Assembly (NCBI GenBank): GCA_937930845.1 | Contig: CALHBJ010000001.1 | Span: 806,001 to 870,000, forward strand | DNA: 64,000 nucleotides | Reading direction: 5' to 3' | Source of the DNA: an uncultured Rhizobiaceae group bacterium | Lineage (GTDB): Bacteria > Pseudomonadota > Alphaproteobacteria > Rhizobiales > Rhizobiaceae | Shown: in pieces, positions 1 to 8,592 of the stretch | How positions within the stretch are numbered: the stretch's first letter is position 1 | How the letters are laid out: the number at the start of each line of letters is the position of its first letter | Program-made: the position numbers and the translations under genes | Notes under the pieces: generated by a model | Databases searched by the model: none | What the model saw: the letters and a program-made list of their open reading frames with translations, nothing else | What the model was told of the DNA's origin: nothing

Positions 1-1477
1 TGATCTTGGCGGCAATGTCTTCAATCGTGCGGTGGCGGAACATGAAGGCGTAACGACGATCGCTGCAATGGGCATTGATACGCGCTTTCAGGGACTTCAG
101 TGTGGTTTTCTCATAGCGCGATTCCAGCAGGCCCATTTCTTCGTCAATCAAGGCCAACAGGTCAGCCATCCGGTAGGGCACAGCCGTATCAGCGGTGAAC
201 CCGCCCGAAGTTGAATCCTGGCGCAGTTTCACCCGGTCTTCGCTGTCGCGGAACTTTACTTTGGCGTCTGGAATGAATTCCCGCAGGGCATCCACTTCCT
301 CGTGGACAATGGGCTTACCGCGAAACAGCACTTCCACATATTCTTCCAGTTGGAACAGCCAGAATGGCAGGTCCAGATTGATCTGGGAAATTGTGTTCGC
401 TTCGGGAAAGGCACGGGAATATTCATTGTGGGGGTCAAGGATGATCGTGCGCAAATCCGGCACCAATTCCTGGGCTGCATGAAGCAGCAATGATACGGAT
501 GCGGATTTACCACAACCGGTGGATCCCAACACTGCAAAATGCTTCGACAGCATGTCGGGGATGTCTACGAAGGCAGGAATTGAATCGTCCTGGGACAAGT
601 GCCCGATCACAGCATTGGTGTCGCCGGTTGCAGCGTAAATAGATGCCAGATCGGCGGCGCGGATCTGGTGAACCACGGAGCCAACACCGGGATAACGGGT
701 GATGCCCTTTACAAATTTGGGTTTGCCCGTGTCTGAATCTTCATTGACCTCACCCTGAAGCTCGACCTGAAAACGCAACACAGATCTGTCTTCAGGGGTA
801 AATTCGCCATTCGGCATTTCCACATCGCAGATCATGCCGACCACGCGGCTGTCGCCGACAACAATGGACAACATGCGCCCAACTGCCCAGGTCAAGCCTG
901 TCACTGTGTCCACGCAGCCCGTATCCCCCTGAACGACCGCCATATTGCCATTACACGCAATCACAAAGGCTTCGGGCCGTTCTTCCTTACGCATGGGCCG
1001 TGGCCCGTCTTTCAAAACAGGCTCGGCTACTGGTGTGACAGGTCTGAAACTCATCAAAGGTGCGTTGCTGCTGGCCGGCGCTGACTGGGGTGCTGCCTGG
1101 GGAGCAGTTTGTGGCGGCACGACTGGTGGCACCTGCGACTGTTGGGCGGTTGCATGGGAAGGTTGAACCGGCGCTGCTGCCGGTTGCACTGCTGCTGGCG
1201 CCGCCCGTGGGACCACTGCTGAAACCGGTTGAGGAATTGGTTGGGCCGGTGCGGGCTGAGGTGTGGCGCGCGCTACCTGGGGTGCGGCCGGTGCGGCTGT
1301 TGGCTGAGGAGCGACCGGGGGCGGGTTTGTGGGAATGGCCGTGGACTGACGTAAAACCGGCGATTGGCGCATCGGTTGAGCCGCAGCCACCGTTGGCGCA
1401 GTTGTGCGTTGCGCAGCTGCAGCCTTTTTCGCGTCCGTCGCAGCGTTGATCCGCCGCATCAGTGCTTCGTTGTCCAT
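1..1477 (-). CDS. HerA-like (DUF87) ATPase, 3' part missing
   Basis: Minus-strand reading frame open from ATG at 1477 to the window edge, so the C-terminus is missing (about 492 codons visible). Residues 1-150 are low-complexity, rich in Ala, Pro and Gln. A beta-rich stretch like a HAS-barrel follows, with VVGMICDVEMPNGEF near residue 210. A P-loop GSTGCGKS lies near residue 317 and the HerA-like ILDPHNEYSRAF about 30 residues later. HerA/DUF87 proteins are hexameric DNA-translocating ATPases, often working with nucleases in end resection or in defence. No partner is visible because the gene leaves the window. GGGAG lies 11 nt before the ATG. The family call is firm; the biological role is not. 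The proline-rich N-terminal extension is unusual for HerA and may be a flexible linker. Confidence 0.8.
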   Translation of the reverse strand, partial: MDNEALMRRINAATDAKKAAAAQRTTAPTVAAAQPMRQSPVLRQSTAIPTNPPPVAPQPTAAPAAPQVARATPQPAPAQPIPQPVSAVVPRAAPAAVQPAAAPVQPSHATAQQSQVPPVVPPQTAPQAAPQSAPASSNAPLMSFRPVTPVAEPVLKDGPRPMRKEERPEAFVIACNGNMAVVQGDTGCVDTVTGLTWAVGRMLSIVVGDSRVVGMICDVEMPNGEFTPEDRSVLRFQVELQGEVNEDSDTGKPKFVKGITRYPGVGSVVHQIRAADLASIYAATGDTNAVIGHLSQDDSIPAFVDIPDMLSKHFAVLGSTGCGKSASVSLLLHAAQELVPDLRTIILDPHNEYSRAFPEANTISQINLDLPFWLFQLEEYVEVLFRGKPIVHEEVDALREFIPDAKVKFRDSEDRVKLRQDSTSGGFTADTAVPYRMADLLALIDEEMGLLESRYEKTTLKSLKARINAHCSDRRYAFMFRHRTIEDIAAKI

Positions 1478-1613
1478 TGCCCGGTTCGCTCCCAATTTGT
1501 AAGCGGGCAGTTTAGGAAACAAAGCGTTAATTTTCCGTGTTTTGCTAACCATTTGCCATGTGGGTCGGCTCTGCTAGTTTGCGGCGAAATTTCCTCTCAT
1601 TCAGCAGCACTCC

Positions 1614-3017
1614 ATGTCATCCGGCGGCCCCAAAATACCTTCCGAAAAACCCAATGCTAATCGCGGGGTGGACAGCATCGAAGACGCCGCCACATGGCTG
1701 GCGGAACGCCGCATTGAAGACATTGAATGCATCACACCGGATATTGCCGGGGTGGCGCGCGGAAAAATGATGCCTTCGGCCAAATTTCTCAATGATTCCA
1801 CACTGGCACTGCCAAGCTCGGTTTTCATGCAAACCATTTCCGGCGATTATCCTGAAGAAAGCGATATGTTCAGCTACCCGCCCAATGACGGGGATCTGCG
1901 GCTCATTCCTGATCTTTCCACACTGTCGGCGGTACCTTGGGAAAGTGATCCAACCGCGCAAGTGATCTGCGATATGTATGATCATACCGGCGCGCCAACT
2001 GCCTACACACCACGCAATGTCTTGCGCAAAGTCGTCGATATTTATTCAGCAAAAGGCTGGAAACCTGTGGTGGCGCCGGAGATTGAGTTTTATCTTGTTA
2101 AAACCAATTCCAATCCGGACTTCCCCCTGGAGCCGCCCATTGGCCGCTCCGGGCGGCCCATTAGCGGCGGCAACGGTTATTCCATTGCAGGCGTCAACGA
2201 ATTCGATGAGCTGATCGATGATGTCTATGATTTTTCGGAAGCCCAGGGACTGGAGATCGAAACACTCATTCACGAAGAAGGCGCTGCACAGCTTGAAATT
2301 AATCTCAATCACGGTGACCCTATTGAGCTGGCGGATCAGGTGTTCATGTTCAAACGGACCATCCGTGAAGCGGCCATCAAACATGGCATGTATGCCACTT
2401 TCATGGCCAAACCCATTCAAGGCCAACCGGGTTCTGCCATGCATATTCACCAAAGTGTGGTGGACATGGAAACAGGTGAGAATATTTTCAGCGGTGCCGA
2501 AGGGGAAGAAACAGCCCTGTTTCGGGGGTTCATCGGTGGCATGCAGCATTATGTGCCCAAATCGCTGGTCATGATGGCACCTTACGTGAATTCCTATCGT
2601 CGGCTGACGACCCACACATCCGCGCCCGTCAACGTACGCTGGGGTTATGACAATCGCACGACCGGATTGCGGGTGCCCACGTCATCCCACGTGGCGCGGC
2701 GGGTGGAAAACCGTATCCCTTCATCGGACGCGAACCCTTATCTGGCGATTGCCGCATCGCTGGCATGTGGATATCTGGGCATGATCGGCAATCTGGTGCC
2801 CGCATCCGCCACCGATCAAACAGCCAATGAGGGCGACAATGACCTGCCCCGGGGCCTGCTTGACGGGCTGGCCGCATTTGAAGCCGATGACAATCTGATT
2901 GAGGTGTTGGGAGAATCTTTTGTGGGGCTCTACAGCGCGATCAAACGGGAAGAATTTGAAACCTTCATGAAGGTGATATCTCCGTGGGAACGGGAACATT
3001 TGTTGTTGAATGTATGA
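1614..3017 (+). CDS. puuA: Glutamine-synthetase-like gamma-glutamylpolyamine synthetase (PuuA type)
   Basis: 467 aa protein of the glutamine synthetase superfamily. The N-terminal IEDIECITPDIAGVARGK segment is characteristic of the PuuA/GlnT-like branch rather than GlnA. GS catalytic-domain hallmarks include the metal-binding PEIEFYL (near residue 160), EGAAQLEINLNHG, AMHIHQS and the arginine-rich NRTTGLRVP and ENRIP segments. PuuA ligates glutamate to putrescine using ATP, the first step of the gamma-glutamylated putrescine route. The next gene, 6 nt downstream, encodes a PuuB-like amine oxidase, which supports a polyamine substrate over ammonia. Related enzymes act on other amines such as ethanolamine or spermine, so the exact amine is inferred. 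It is transcribed divergently from the HerA-like gene. Confidence 0.88.
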   Translation: MSSGGPKIPSEKPNANRGVDSIEDAATWLAERRIEDIECITPDIAGVARGKMMPSAKFLNDSTLALPSSVFMQTISGDYPEESDMFSYPPNDGDLRLIPDLSTLSAVPWESDPTAQVICDMYDHTGAPTAYTPRNVLRKVVDIYSAKGWKPVVAPEIEFYLVKTNSNPDFPLEPPIGRSGRPISGGNGYSIAGVNEFDELIDDVYDFSEAQGLEIETLIHEEGAAQLEINLNHGDPIELADQVFMFKRTIREAAIKHGMYATFMAKPIQGQPGSAMHIHQSVVDMETGENIFSGAEGEETALFRGFIGGMQHYVPKSLVMMAPYVNSYRRLTTHTSAPVNVRWGYDNRTTGLRVPTSSHVARRVENRIPSSDANPYLAIAASLACGYLGMIGNLVPASATDQTANEGDNDLPRGLLDGLAAFEADDNLIEVLGESFVGLYSAIKREEFETFMKVISPWEREHLLLNV

Positions 3018-3023
3018 AGTTTC

Positions 3024-4328
3024 ATGACAGTTGACATGACCGACCCAAACTATCGCTCTCCGATTTCTCCAGGGCTTTCATGGTATGAGAGTTCCTGCGG
3101 CCCCCGCCCCCAATACCCTTCGCTTGATGGGGATTCCAATTGTGATGTGGTGGTGATTGGTGGTGGGTTTTGCGGTCTTTCCGCGGCACTTGAGCTGGCG
3201 CGCAACGGCACGGATGTGGTGTTGATTGACGCCCATCGGTTTGGCGATGGCGCGTCCGGCCGCAATGGCGGACAAATGGGGTCGGGACAGCGCGCCGAAG
3301 TCGGCGAGCTGGAAAAGGCTGTCGGAAATTCCCGGGCCAAAGCCCTTTGGGATATGGCCGAGGATGCCAAGCGTGAATTGCTCGACACCGCCAAACGCGA
3401 GAAATTTGATACCGACTATCAGCCAGGACAACTTACCCCCATGCACCGGGCGCGGTTTGAGGCCGAAGCCCGTGAGGAGGTTGACCACCTGCGCACCCAT
3501 TACGGCTATGATGCAATTGAATGGCTCGACCGCGAAAAGATGGCCGCCCATTTGGGGAGTAATCATTATTTTGGTGGCACACGGGATACAGGCACCGGCC
3601 ATATTCATCCGCTTAAATATGTCATCGGGCTGGCCAAAGCTGCAGCGCGGGCCGGTGCGCGCATTTTTGAGGATACGCCTGCCCTCTCCATCAAAGTGGA
3701 AGGAAAAATTGTCGTTACAACCTCCACTGGCACGATCACGGCCCAACGGGGGCTTGTGGCTCTCAATGGTCACCATAACGATCTGATGCGCGACGTTGCC
3801 CGGCACGTGATGCCAATTCAAAGCTTTATTGGATCGACCGTGCCGCTGGGCGACAATTCACCCGTGTTGCCAGGTGGCGAAGCGGTGGACGACAGCCGTT
3901 TCGTTGTGCGCTATTTCCGCAAGACCGCTGACAACCGGCTGTTGTTCGGCGGGCGCGAAGCCTATGGCAGATCAACACCGGGGGATATTGAGCGCACTAT
4001 CCGCAGGCAAATTGCTGAAATCTATCCCGATCTTGCCAAGGTGGAGCTAACCCACGCCTGGGGTGGCAATGTTGCGATTACCATGCCGCGCCTGCCTTAT
4101 GTGCGGGAACTGAAACCGGGCTTGTGGACCGCCGGTGGTTTTTCAGGCCACGGCGTAATGTTGTCCAACCATACCGGGCGGTTGATCGCACGGCGTTTTT
4201 TGGGCCAAAGCGACCAGATCAAACTGCTGCAGGAATTGAAGATACCGGCCTTCCCCGGCGGCACGCTGTTGCGCCACCCTCTGAAAACCCTGGCGCTAAC
4301 ATGGTATGCAATGCTTGATCGGATTTGA
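3024..4328 (+). CDS. puuB: FAD-dependent gamma-glutamylputrescine oxidase (PuuB type)
   Basis: 434 aa DAO-family flavoprotein. The Rossmann dinucleotide motif VVVIGGGFCGLSAALELA is near residues 43-60 and is followed by GASGRNGGQMGSGQR, the FAD-contacting loop typical of PuuB/OrdL-like amine oxidases. Near the C-terminus, LWTAGGFSGHGVMLSNHTGR is the second FAD-binding segment. PuuB oxidises the amine end of gamma-glutamylputrescine to the aldehyde, releasing ammonia and peroxide. It lies 6 nt after the PuuA-like synthetase, so the two are almost certainly cotranscribed. The next pathway enzymes (PuuC aldehyde dehydrogenase, PuuD hydrolase) are not in the window. Confidence 0.87.
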   Translation: MTVDMTDPNYRSPISPGLSWYESSCGPRPQYPSLDGDSNCDVVVIGGGFCGLSAALELARNGTDVVLIDAHRFGDGASGRNGGQMGSGQRAEVGELEKAVGNSRAKALWDMAEDAKRELLDTAKREKFDTDYQPGQLTPMHRARFEAEAREEVDHLRTHYGYDAIEWLDREKMAAHLGSNHYFGGTRDTGTGHIHPLKYVIGLAKAAARAGARIFEDTPALSIKVEGKIVVTTSTGTITAQRGLVALNGHHNDLMRDVARHVMPIQSFIGSTVPLGDNSPVLPGGEAVDDSRFVVRYFRKTADNRLLFGGREAYGRSTPGDIERTIRRQIAEIYPDLAKVELTHAWGGNVAITMPRLPYVRELKPGLWTAGGFSGHGVMLSNHTGRLIARRFLGQSDQIKLLQELKIPAFPGGTLLRHPLKTLALTWYAMLDRI

Positions 4329-4392
4329 CTCTCCGGGGGTCACGGCGATATTCTGTACATCCAGGGGCGACGTTCTACCGCGAGGCTAGACG

Positions 4393-6195
4393 ATGGCACA
4401 AGCACCCGAACGACCTGGAAATTTACAAGATAGCCCTGCACCAAATGATGCAGCAGGGGCAGATGCGAATAACGAATCCACGTCAGATTCCTTCTTCAGG
4501 AATTTCGACGCTGTGGTTGTTGCCTGCATTGTGATCGGGCTGGCTTTCGCTTCGGCGGGTTATTTTGAGCTGCGCCACAATTCAGGCATCAACCAATTTG
4601 TCCTCGTCATGGGGTTGGGCTTCCTGTTTGGTGCCTTGGGGGCCACTGCCAGAATCGGAAACAAAGTCTGGTCCATGAGCGGTGGGGCTGCCATTGGCGT
4701 AATACTTGGACTATTTTTAAATTCCTGGATCGGACAAAATTTTGACACTGTTCAACTGCGCGCCTTGCCCAAGTCAGCCAATCTGATTGCCAGCGCGGCT
4801 GACGAAAACATCCCTCAGGTTTTAAAACTGTCTTCCGACCGCAAAACTCGCACGGCAAAACTAATTTTGACAGAAGAGAATTTCAAAAGCGGAATTTTGA
4901 GCTTTCATGTAACGGTGCCTGCCTTGCGCAAATCGATGCGGTGCGTCGATTCTCAATTAATACGGGAAGCGCTCCTGGTCAGTCCATCATCGGGCTGGAA
5001 AATCGCCACAAGCTCAGATGGTTCCACGCATATTCACAGTGAAACCGGCACCACTATTGCTCGGGTTGAGGACTGCGAAACACTTGAACAGCAAGGGGCA
5101 GAGTTCACGTTTGAATGTGTTGAAGCCTCTTTAATTCAAAAAGCACTGACGACAACTGGTCAGGCTTCATTGCTGCTGAAAACCAGCGAAGATCATTCAA
5201 CTGGTCAGCTGGAATTGAACGGTGAATATATCGCAAAATTTCCAACGCCTACTTCCAAGAATGATGAGAATCTCGATCACTGTCAGGAAATGCGTAAACG
5301 GCTGGCGAATAAGCAAACCGCGTCACTGGACATCAACTCCTGGGTTCGCAGCTTCAAAAACGGATTCACAGCTTTTGCAAGTGACGGTGTATCCCCGCAG
5401 ATATTGATCGAAGAACTGCAATCTGAAGATACCATCACCCGAAGAAACGCCCGGTTCGATCTGGCAAAACAGGGACTGGCTGCTGTTGAACCAATGATGC
5501 AGGCATTTGAACAAAAGGGCCCGCTATACAGAACGCGACTGGGCGTGCTTGTCGCAATCAACAAATTTCTGCTGGACAATCCAGGCAAGAATGAAGAGGT
5601 GTCGAAACGCATTACCGACGAACAACTCAACCAAATTGCCAGATACGCTGGCGATAGGGGTGCAACTATAAGAAACTATGCTCAAATCGTCCTTTCGCGG
5701 CTGGACGACTCCCGGGCAACACCAATGTTGCTACGCAGCTTAAAAGGTGCGGACCGCACCGCTGTCCCCAGCCTATTGGAACTGTTGAAAGGTGAGGTTG
5801 TTTCCCAAACGGTGCAGAACAAACAGGTCACCGAGCTTAATGTAACAGCCACATTGCGCGGCAAGGATGCCGATCCAAGTTTCCAGACCATCGCAAAGCA
5901 GATCGAAGCTATTTCTGCTGGCAAGGCCGAGGCAGCCGATAAACGGTTTTTCGTGATGACCGGAACGTTCAGCACCAGAAAAGCAGCCGAAAGTTGGAAA
6001 TCAGTGATCAACAAGCGCAATCCACCAGCCCCGGCAATGGTGGTTGCGCCGAGACCTGGAGAAAACCTTTTTCGGGTGGTTGTTGGTGAATATGTCGACG
6101 CCGAAGAAGCAAAGAAGTTGAAAGAGGCGTTGCTGACAAATAAGACCGTCAGCGAAGCATATCTTTCAAACTATCCTTTTGTACCGCTGCGTTGA
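4393..6195 (+). CDS. Membrane protein with HEAT-like repeats and SPOR-like C-terminus, unknown function
   Basis: 600 aa, not assigned to a named family. Three hydrophobic segments lie near residues 34-56, 62-82 and 95-112 (one ends FASAGYFEL, the last includes GGAAIGVILGLFLNSW), so the N-terminus is a membrane anchor. Residues 120-310 look like a soluble mixed region with four cysteines. Residues 335-460 resemble HEAT/armadillo-type helical repeats (LIEELQSEDTITRRNARFDL, RNYAQIVLSRLDD). The last 90 residues (FFVMTGTFSTRKAAESWK to the end) have the beta-alpha-beta-beta pattern of a SPOR domain, which binds denuded peptidoglycan. This suggests a cell-envelope or septal role, by inference only. 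It starts 64 nt after puuB, so cotranscription is possible but not required. Confidence 0.7.
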   Translation: MAQAPERPGNLQDSPAPNDAAGADANNESTSDSFFRNFDAVVVACIVIGLAFASAGYFELRHNSGINQFVLVMGLGFLFGALGATARIGNKVWSMSGGAAIGVILGLFLNSWIGQNFDTVQLRALPKSANLIASAADENIPQVLKLSSDRKTRTAKLILTEENFKSGILSFHVTVPALRKSMRCVDSQLIREALLVSPSSGWKIATSSDGSTHIHSETGTTIARVEDCETLEQQGAEFTFECVEASLIQKALTTTGQASLLLKTSEDHSTGQLELNGEYIAKFPTPTSKNDENLDHCQEMRKRLANKQTASLDINSWVRSFKNGFTAFASDGVSPQILIEELQSEDTITRRNARFDLAKQGLAAVEPMMQAFEQKGPLYRTRLGVLVAINKFLLDNPGKNEEVSKRITDEQLNQIARYAGDRGATIRNYAQIVLSRLDDSRATPMLLRSLKGADRTAVPSLLELLKGEVVSQTVQNKQVTELNVTATLRGKDADPSFQTIAKQIEAISAGKAEAADKRFFVMTGTFSTRKAAESWKSVINKRNPPAPAMVVAPRPGENLFRVVVGEYVDAEEAKKLKEALLTNKTVSEAYLSNYPFVPLR

Positions 6196-6237
6196 AGTTT
6201 TGGTTTTGCGCCCTCGATTATGAGGCCTTGAAGCGCC

Positions 6238-7368
6238 CTACCCCGTATTCACGCGGTCCATATCGCCTTCGGCCCATGCCATCACTTTCGGGTTCATGAC
6301 CTTGAACCAGATGAACGGGATTGCGGCCAAGGCAAATGTGCCGGGATAGCCTGAGGGCAGGCGCGGCAGATCATTGAAATTGCGCAATGCCTGATAGGGC
6401 CGCATGGGATTTGCGTGGTGATCGCTGTGGCGCTGAAGATGGAACAGCATCAAATTGGATACAATGTGATTGGTGTTCCACGAATGGCGCGGGGCGCAAG
6501 GCTCGTAGCGTCCGTTCTCTTTCTTGCGGCGTTTCAATCCGTAATGCTCCACATAATTTGCCTGGGTAAGCGAATACCACCCAAGGAAATTATGGATGAG
6601 CAGGAACGGCACCATGACCCAGCCGAAGGCGATGATAAGGATAATGTCCACCACCAAGGTTACTGCATAACCTTGCAGGGTCTCGTTCTTCCAGTGCCAG
6701 AAAGGCAATCCCTTTTTGGCCATGCGCTCACGTTCATGCATGAGACCACGCTTCAACGTGCCCGGTATTTCCCGCGCGGCAAACGCATAAACACTTTCAT
6801 TCAAGCGGGCTGACGCGGGGTCTTCCGGCGTTGCCACCCAGGTATGATGGCCTTTGTTATGCTCGACACAAAAATGGCCATAGCCCGTTATTGCATTGGC
6901 CATAAGCGCGGAAAACTTGTCCGCCTTGCTGGATTTATGTCCCAGTTCATGACCTACAGTGATGGCCGTTCCCGATGAGAAACCCGCGCCAGCCGCCGTT
7001 GCAAGCACTGCCCACCAGGGCAAATCCTGGGTTCCCACAAACCAGGCGGGCACAAGAAGGCCAAGCCAGTAAAGCGGCACCGAGATATGGAGTAACACAC
7101 GGTAATAATTGTCATCCGCCATCTGCTCCACCACTTCTGGCGGCGGGTTGGAATGGTCCTCTCCCATCAACAGGTCGAGCATGGGAATGAATATGTAGGA
7201 ATAAACAATGGGCAACAGCGTTACCCATGCATGGCCACCAGTTGCAAAATACAGCCAGACTGCGATCACCGGCATCAAAGGTACGGTCAAAGACAAAACC
7301 CAAAGATAACGCTTGGTATCGCGGTATTCGATGCGATTGCCATCCCTGGTTTCGGCCACAAAAATCAT
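6238..7368 (-). CDS. alkB: Alkane 1-monooxygenase (AlkB-type integral membrane diiron hydroxylase)
   Basis: 376 aa polytopic membrane protein with the full histidine set of the AlkB/desaturase class: HELGH (residues 140-144), HNKGHH (170-175), NYVEHYG (about 270) and QRHSDHH (about 315). AlkB uses rubredoxin electrons and O2 to hydroxylate the terminal methyl group of medium-chain alkanes; some relatives hydroxylate fatty acids or xylene-like substrates. No rubredoxin or rubredoxin reductase gene is adjacent. Its ATG lies 3 nt after the stop of a ketoacyl-ACP synthase III gene, a strong sign of cotranscription. Six to eight hydrophobic helices are visible, for example VLSLTVPLMPVIAVWLYFA. The chain length accepted cannot be read from the sequence. 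Confidence 0.9.
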   Translation of the reverse strand: MIFVAETRDGNRIEYRDTKRYLWVLSLTVPLMPVIAVWLYFATGGHAWVTLLPIVYSYIFIPMLDLLMGEDHSNPPPEVVEQMADDNYYRVLLHISVPLYWLGLLVPAWFVGTQDLPWWAVLATAAGAGFSSGTAITVGHELGHKSSKADKFSALMANAITGYGHFCVEHNKGHHTWVATPEDPASARLNESVYAFAAREIPGTLKRGLMHERERMAKKGLPFWHWKNETLQGYAVTLVVDIILIIAFGWVMVPFLLIHNFLGWYSLTQANYVEHYGLKRRKKENGRYEPCAPRHSWNTNHIVSNLMLFHLQRHSDHHANPMRPYQALRNFNDLPRLPSGYPGTFALAAIPFIWFKVMNPKVMAWAEGDMDRVNTG

Positions 7369-7371
7369 GGA

Positions 7372-8499
7372 TCAAGCAACTCTTTTTACAATGACGTTTC
7401 CAACCGAATATCCAGCGCCAAAGGAACAGATAATTCCCATGGCGTTGACCGGCAGATCATCGCTGTTTTGAGCAAATGCGATGATCGAGCCTGCTGAAGA
7501 CGTGTTGGCATATTCCTGCAGAATATTGGGCTGTTCGGTGAGTTCGGGGACGCGACCAAGCACTTTGCGCCCGATAAAATCATTCATCGATTTATTGGCC
7601 TGATGCAGCCACATGCGGTCAAGTTTGGTGGGGTCCACCCCTTCATCGGCACAATGCTGCACCACCATGTCGGAGACAATCGGCACCACCTGCTTGAACA
7701 CCTGACGACCGTTTTGCATGAACTGCATATCGCGCTGATCTTGCACGCCCGAGGGGCGGGAACGGCGCAGAAAACCGTTATTGTTGCGAATGTTGTTGGA
7801 AAATTGAGTAAGGCAGCGTGTGGACAGGATCTCAAACTGGGTTTGTGAAGTGGCCCTTGATTTTTCCTGCAGGACCACAGCCGTGCACACATCACCAAAG
7901 ATGAAATGACAATCCCGGTCGCGCCATTCCAAATGGCCCGAACAAATTTCAGGATTGACCATCAAAATGCAATCGGTGGAGCCGGAGCGGATCATGTCGG
8001 CAGCGGCCTGAATACCAAAAGTTGCCGACGAACAGGCCACATTCATGTCAAAGCCAAATCCGGCAATGCCCAGGGCATCCTGAATTTCAATGGCGATGGC
8101 CGGATAGGCGCGCTCATGGTTTGATGCAGCGCAAATGACAGCGCCCACCTGATCGGCGCTCACCCCAGCCTTTTCCATGGCTTCCCGGGCGGCGGCCACA
8201 GCCATTTCGGTCATAATTCCCTGTTCGTCATCATCACGTTGGCGCAGATTTGGATGCATGACATCAGGATCAAGCACGCCGGATTTATCCATCACATGGC
8301 GGCGTTCAATGCCGGAGGCCTTGAAAATGAACTCTTCGCTGGAATGGGCCATCGGCTCGCGGGTTCCTGCCGAAATCTCATCGGCGTGGATCGCGTTTTG
8401 CTTATCGGCATATGCGTTGAATGCCTCCACCAGTTCCGCATTGGTGATGACTTCTGGCGGTGTGAAAACACCAGTGCCACTTATGACGACATGTTGCAT
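7372..8499 (-). CDS. Beta-ketoacyl-ACP synthase III-like (acyl-CoA primed, long FabH paralogue)
   Basis: 375 aa thiolase-fold protein with the KAS III triad: Cys in VACSSAT (residue 156), His in WLHQANK and Asn in YANTSSAGS. It is longer than housekeeping FabH (about 320 aa). The N-terminal insert around residues 25-95 (AYADKQNAIHADEIS, DPDVMHPNLRQRDDDEQ) recalls the Pseudomonas PA3286 type, known to condense octanoyl-CoA from beta-oxidation with malonyl-ACP and shunt it into fatty acid synthesis. It sits immediately upstream of and in line with alkB. I infer that it feeds medium-chain acyl groups, perhaps from alkane oxidation, into lipid synthesis. The start is ATG 8499, with GAGAA 8 nt upstream. 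The housekeeping fabH is expected elsewhere in the genome. Confidence 0.85.
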   Translation of the reverse strand: MQHVVISGTGVFTPPEVITNAELVEAFNAYADKQNAIHADEISAGTREPMAHSSEEFIFKASGIERRHVMDKSGVLDPDVMHPNLRQRDDDEQGIMTEMAVAAAREAMEKAGVSADQVGAVICAASNHERAYPAIAIEIQDALGIAGFGFDMNVACSSATFGIQAAADMIRSGSTDCILMVNPEICSGHLEWRDRDCHFIFGDVCTAVVLQEKSRATSQTQFEILSTRCLTQFSNNIRNNNGFLRRSRPSGVQDQRDMQFMQNGRQVFKQVVPIVSDMVVQHCADEGVDPTKLDRMWLHQANKSMNDFIGRKVLGRVPELTEQPNILQEYANTSSAGSIIAFAQNSDDLPVNAMGIICSFGAGYSVGNVIVKRVA

Positions 8500-8592
8500 A
8501 ATTTTGTTCTCAATTCAGCTGTGCCCATCGAAACTAAAGGCACTATTGTGGCATAACAAGATTTGAACAGAAAAGATCGGGGCACATTCAAC

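Noticed and set aside
2046-2615. 189-aa frame antisense to puuA
   Set aside because: Reverse-strand shadow; no ribosome site or recognisable domain.
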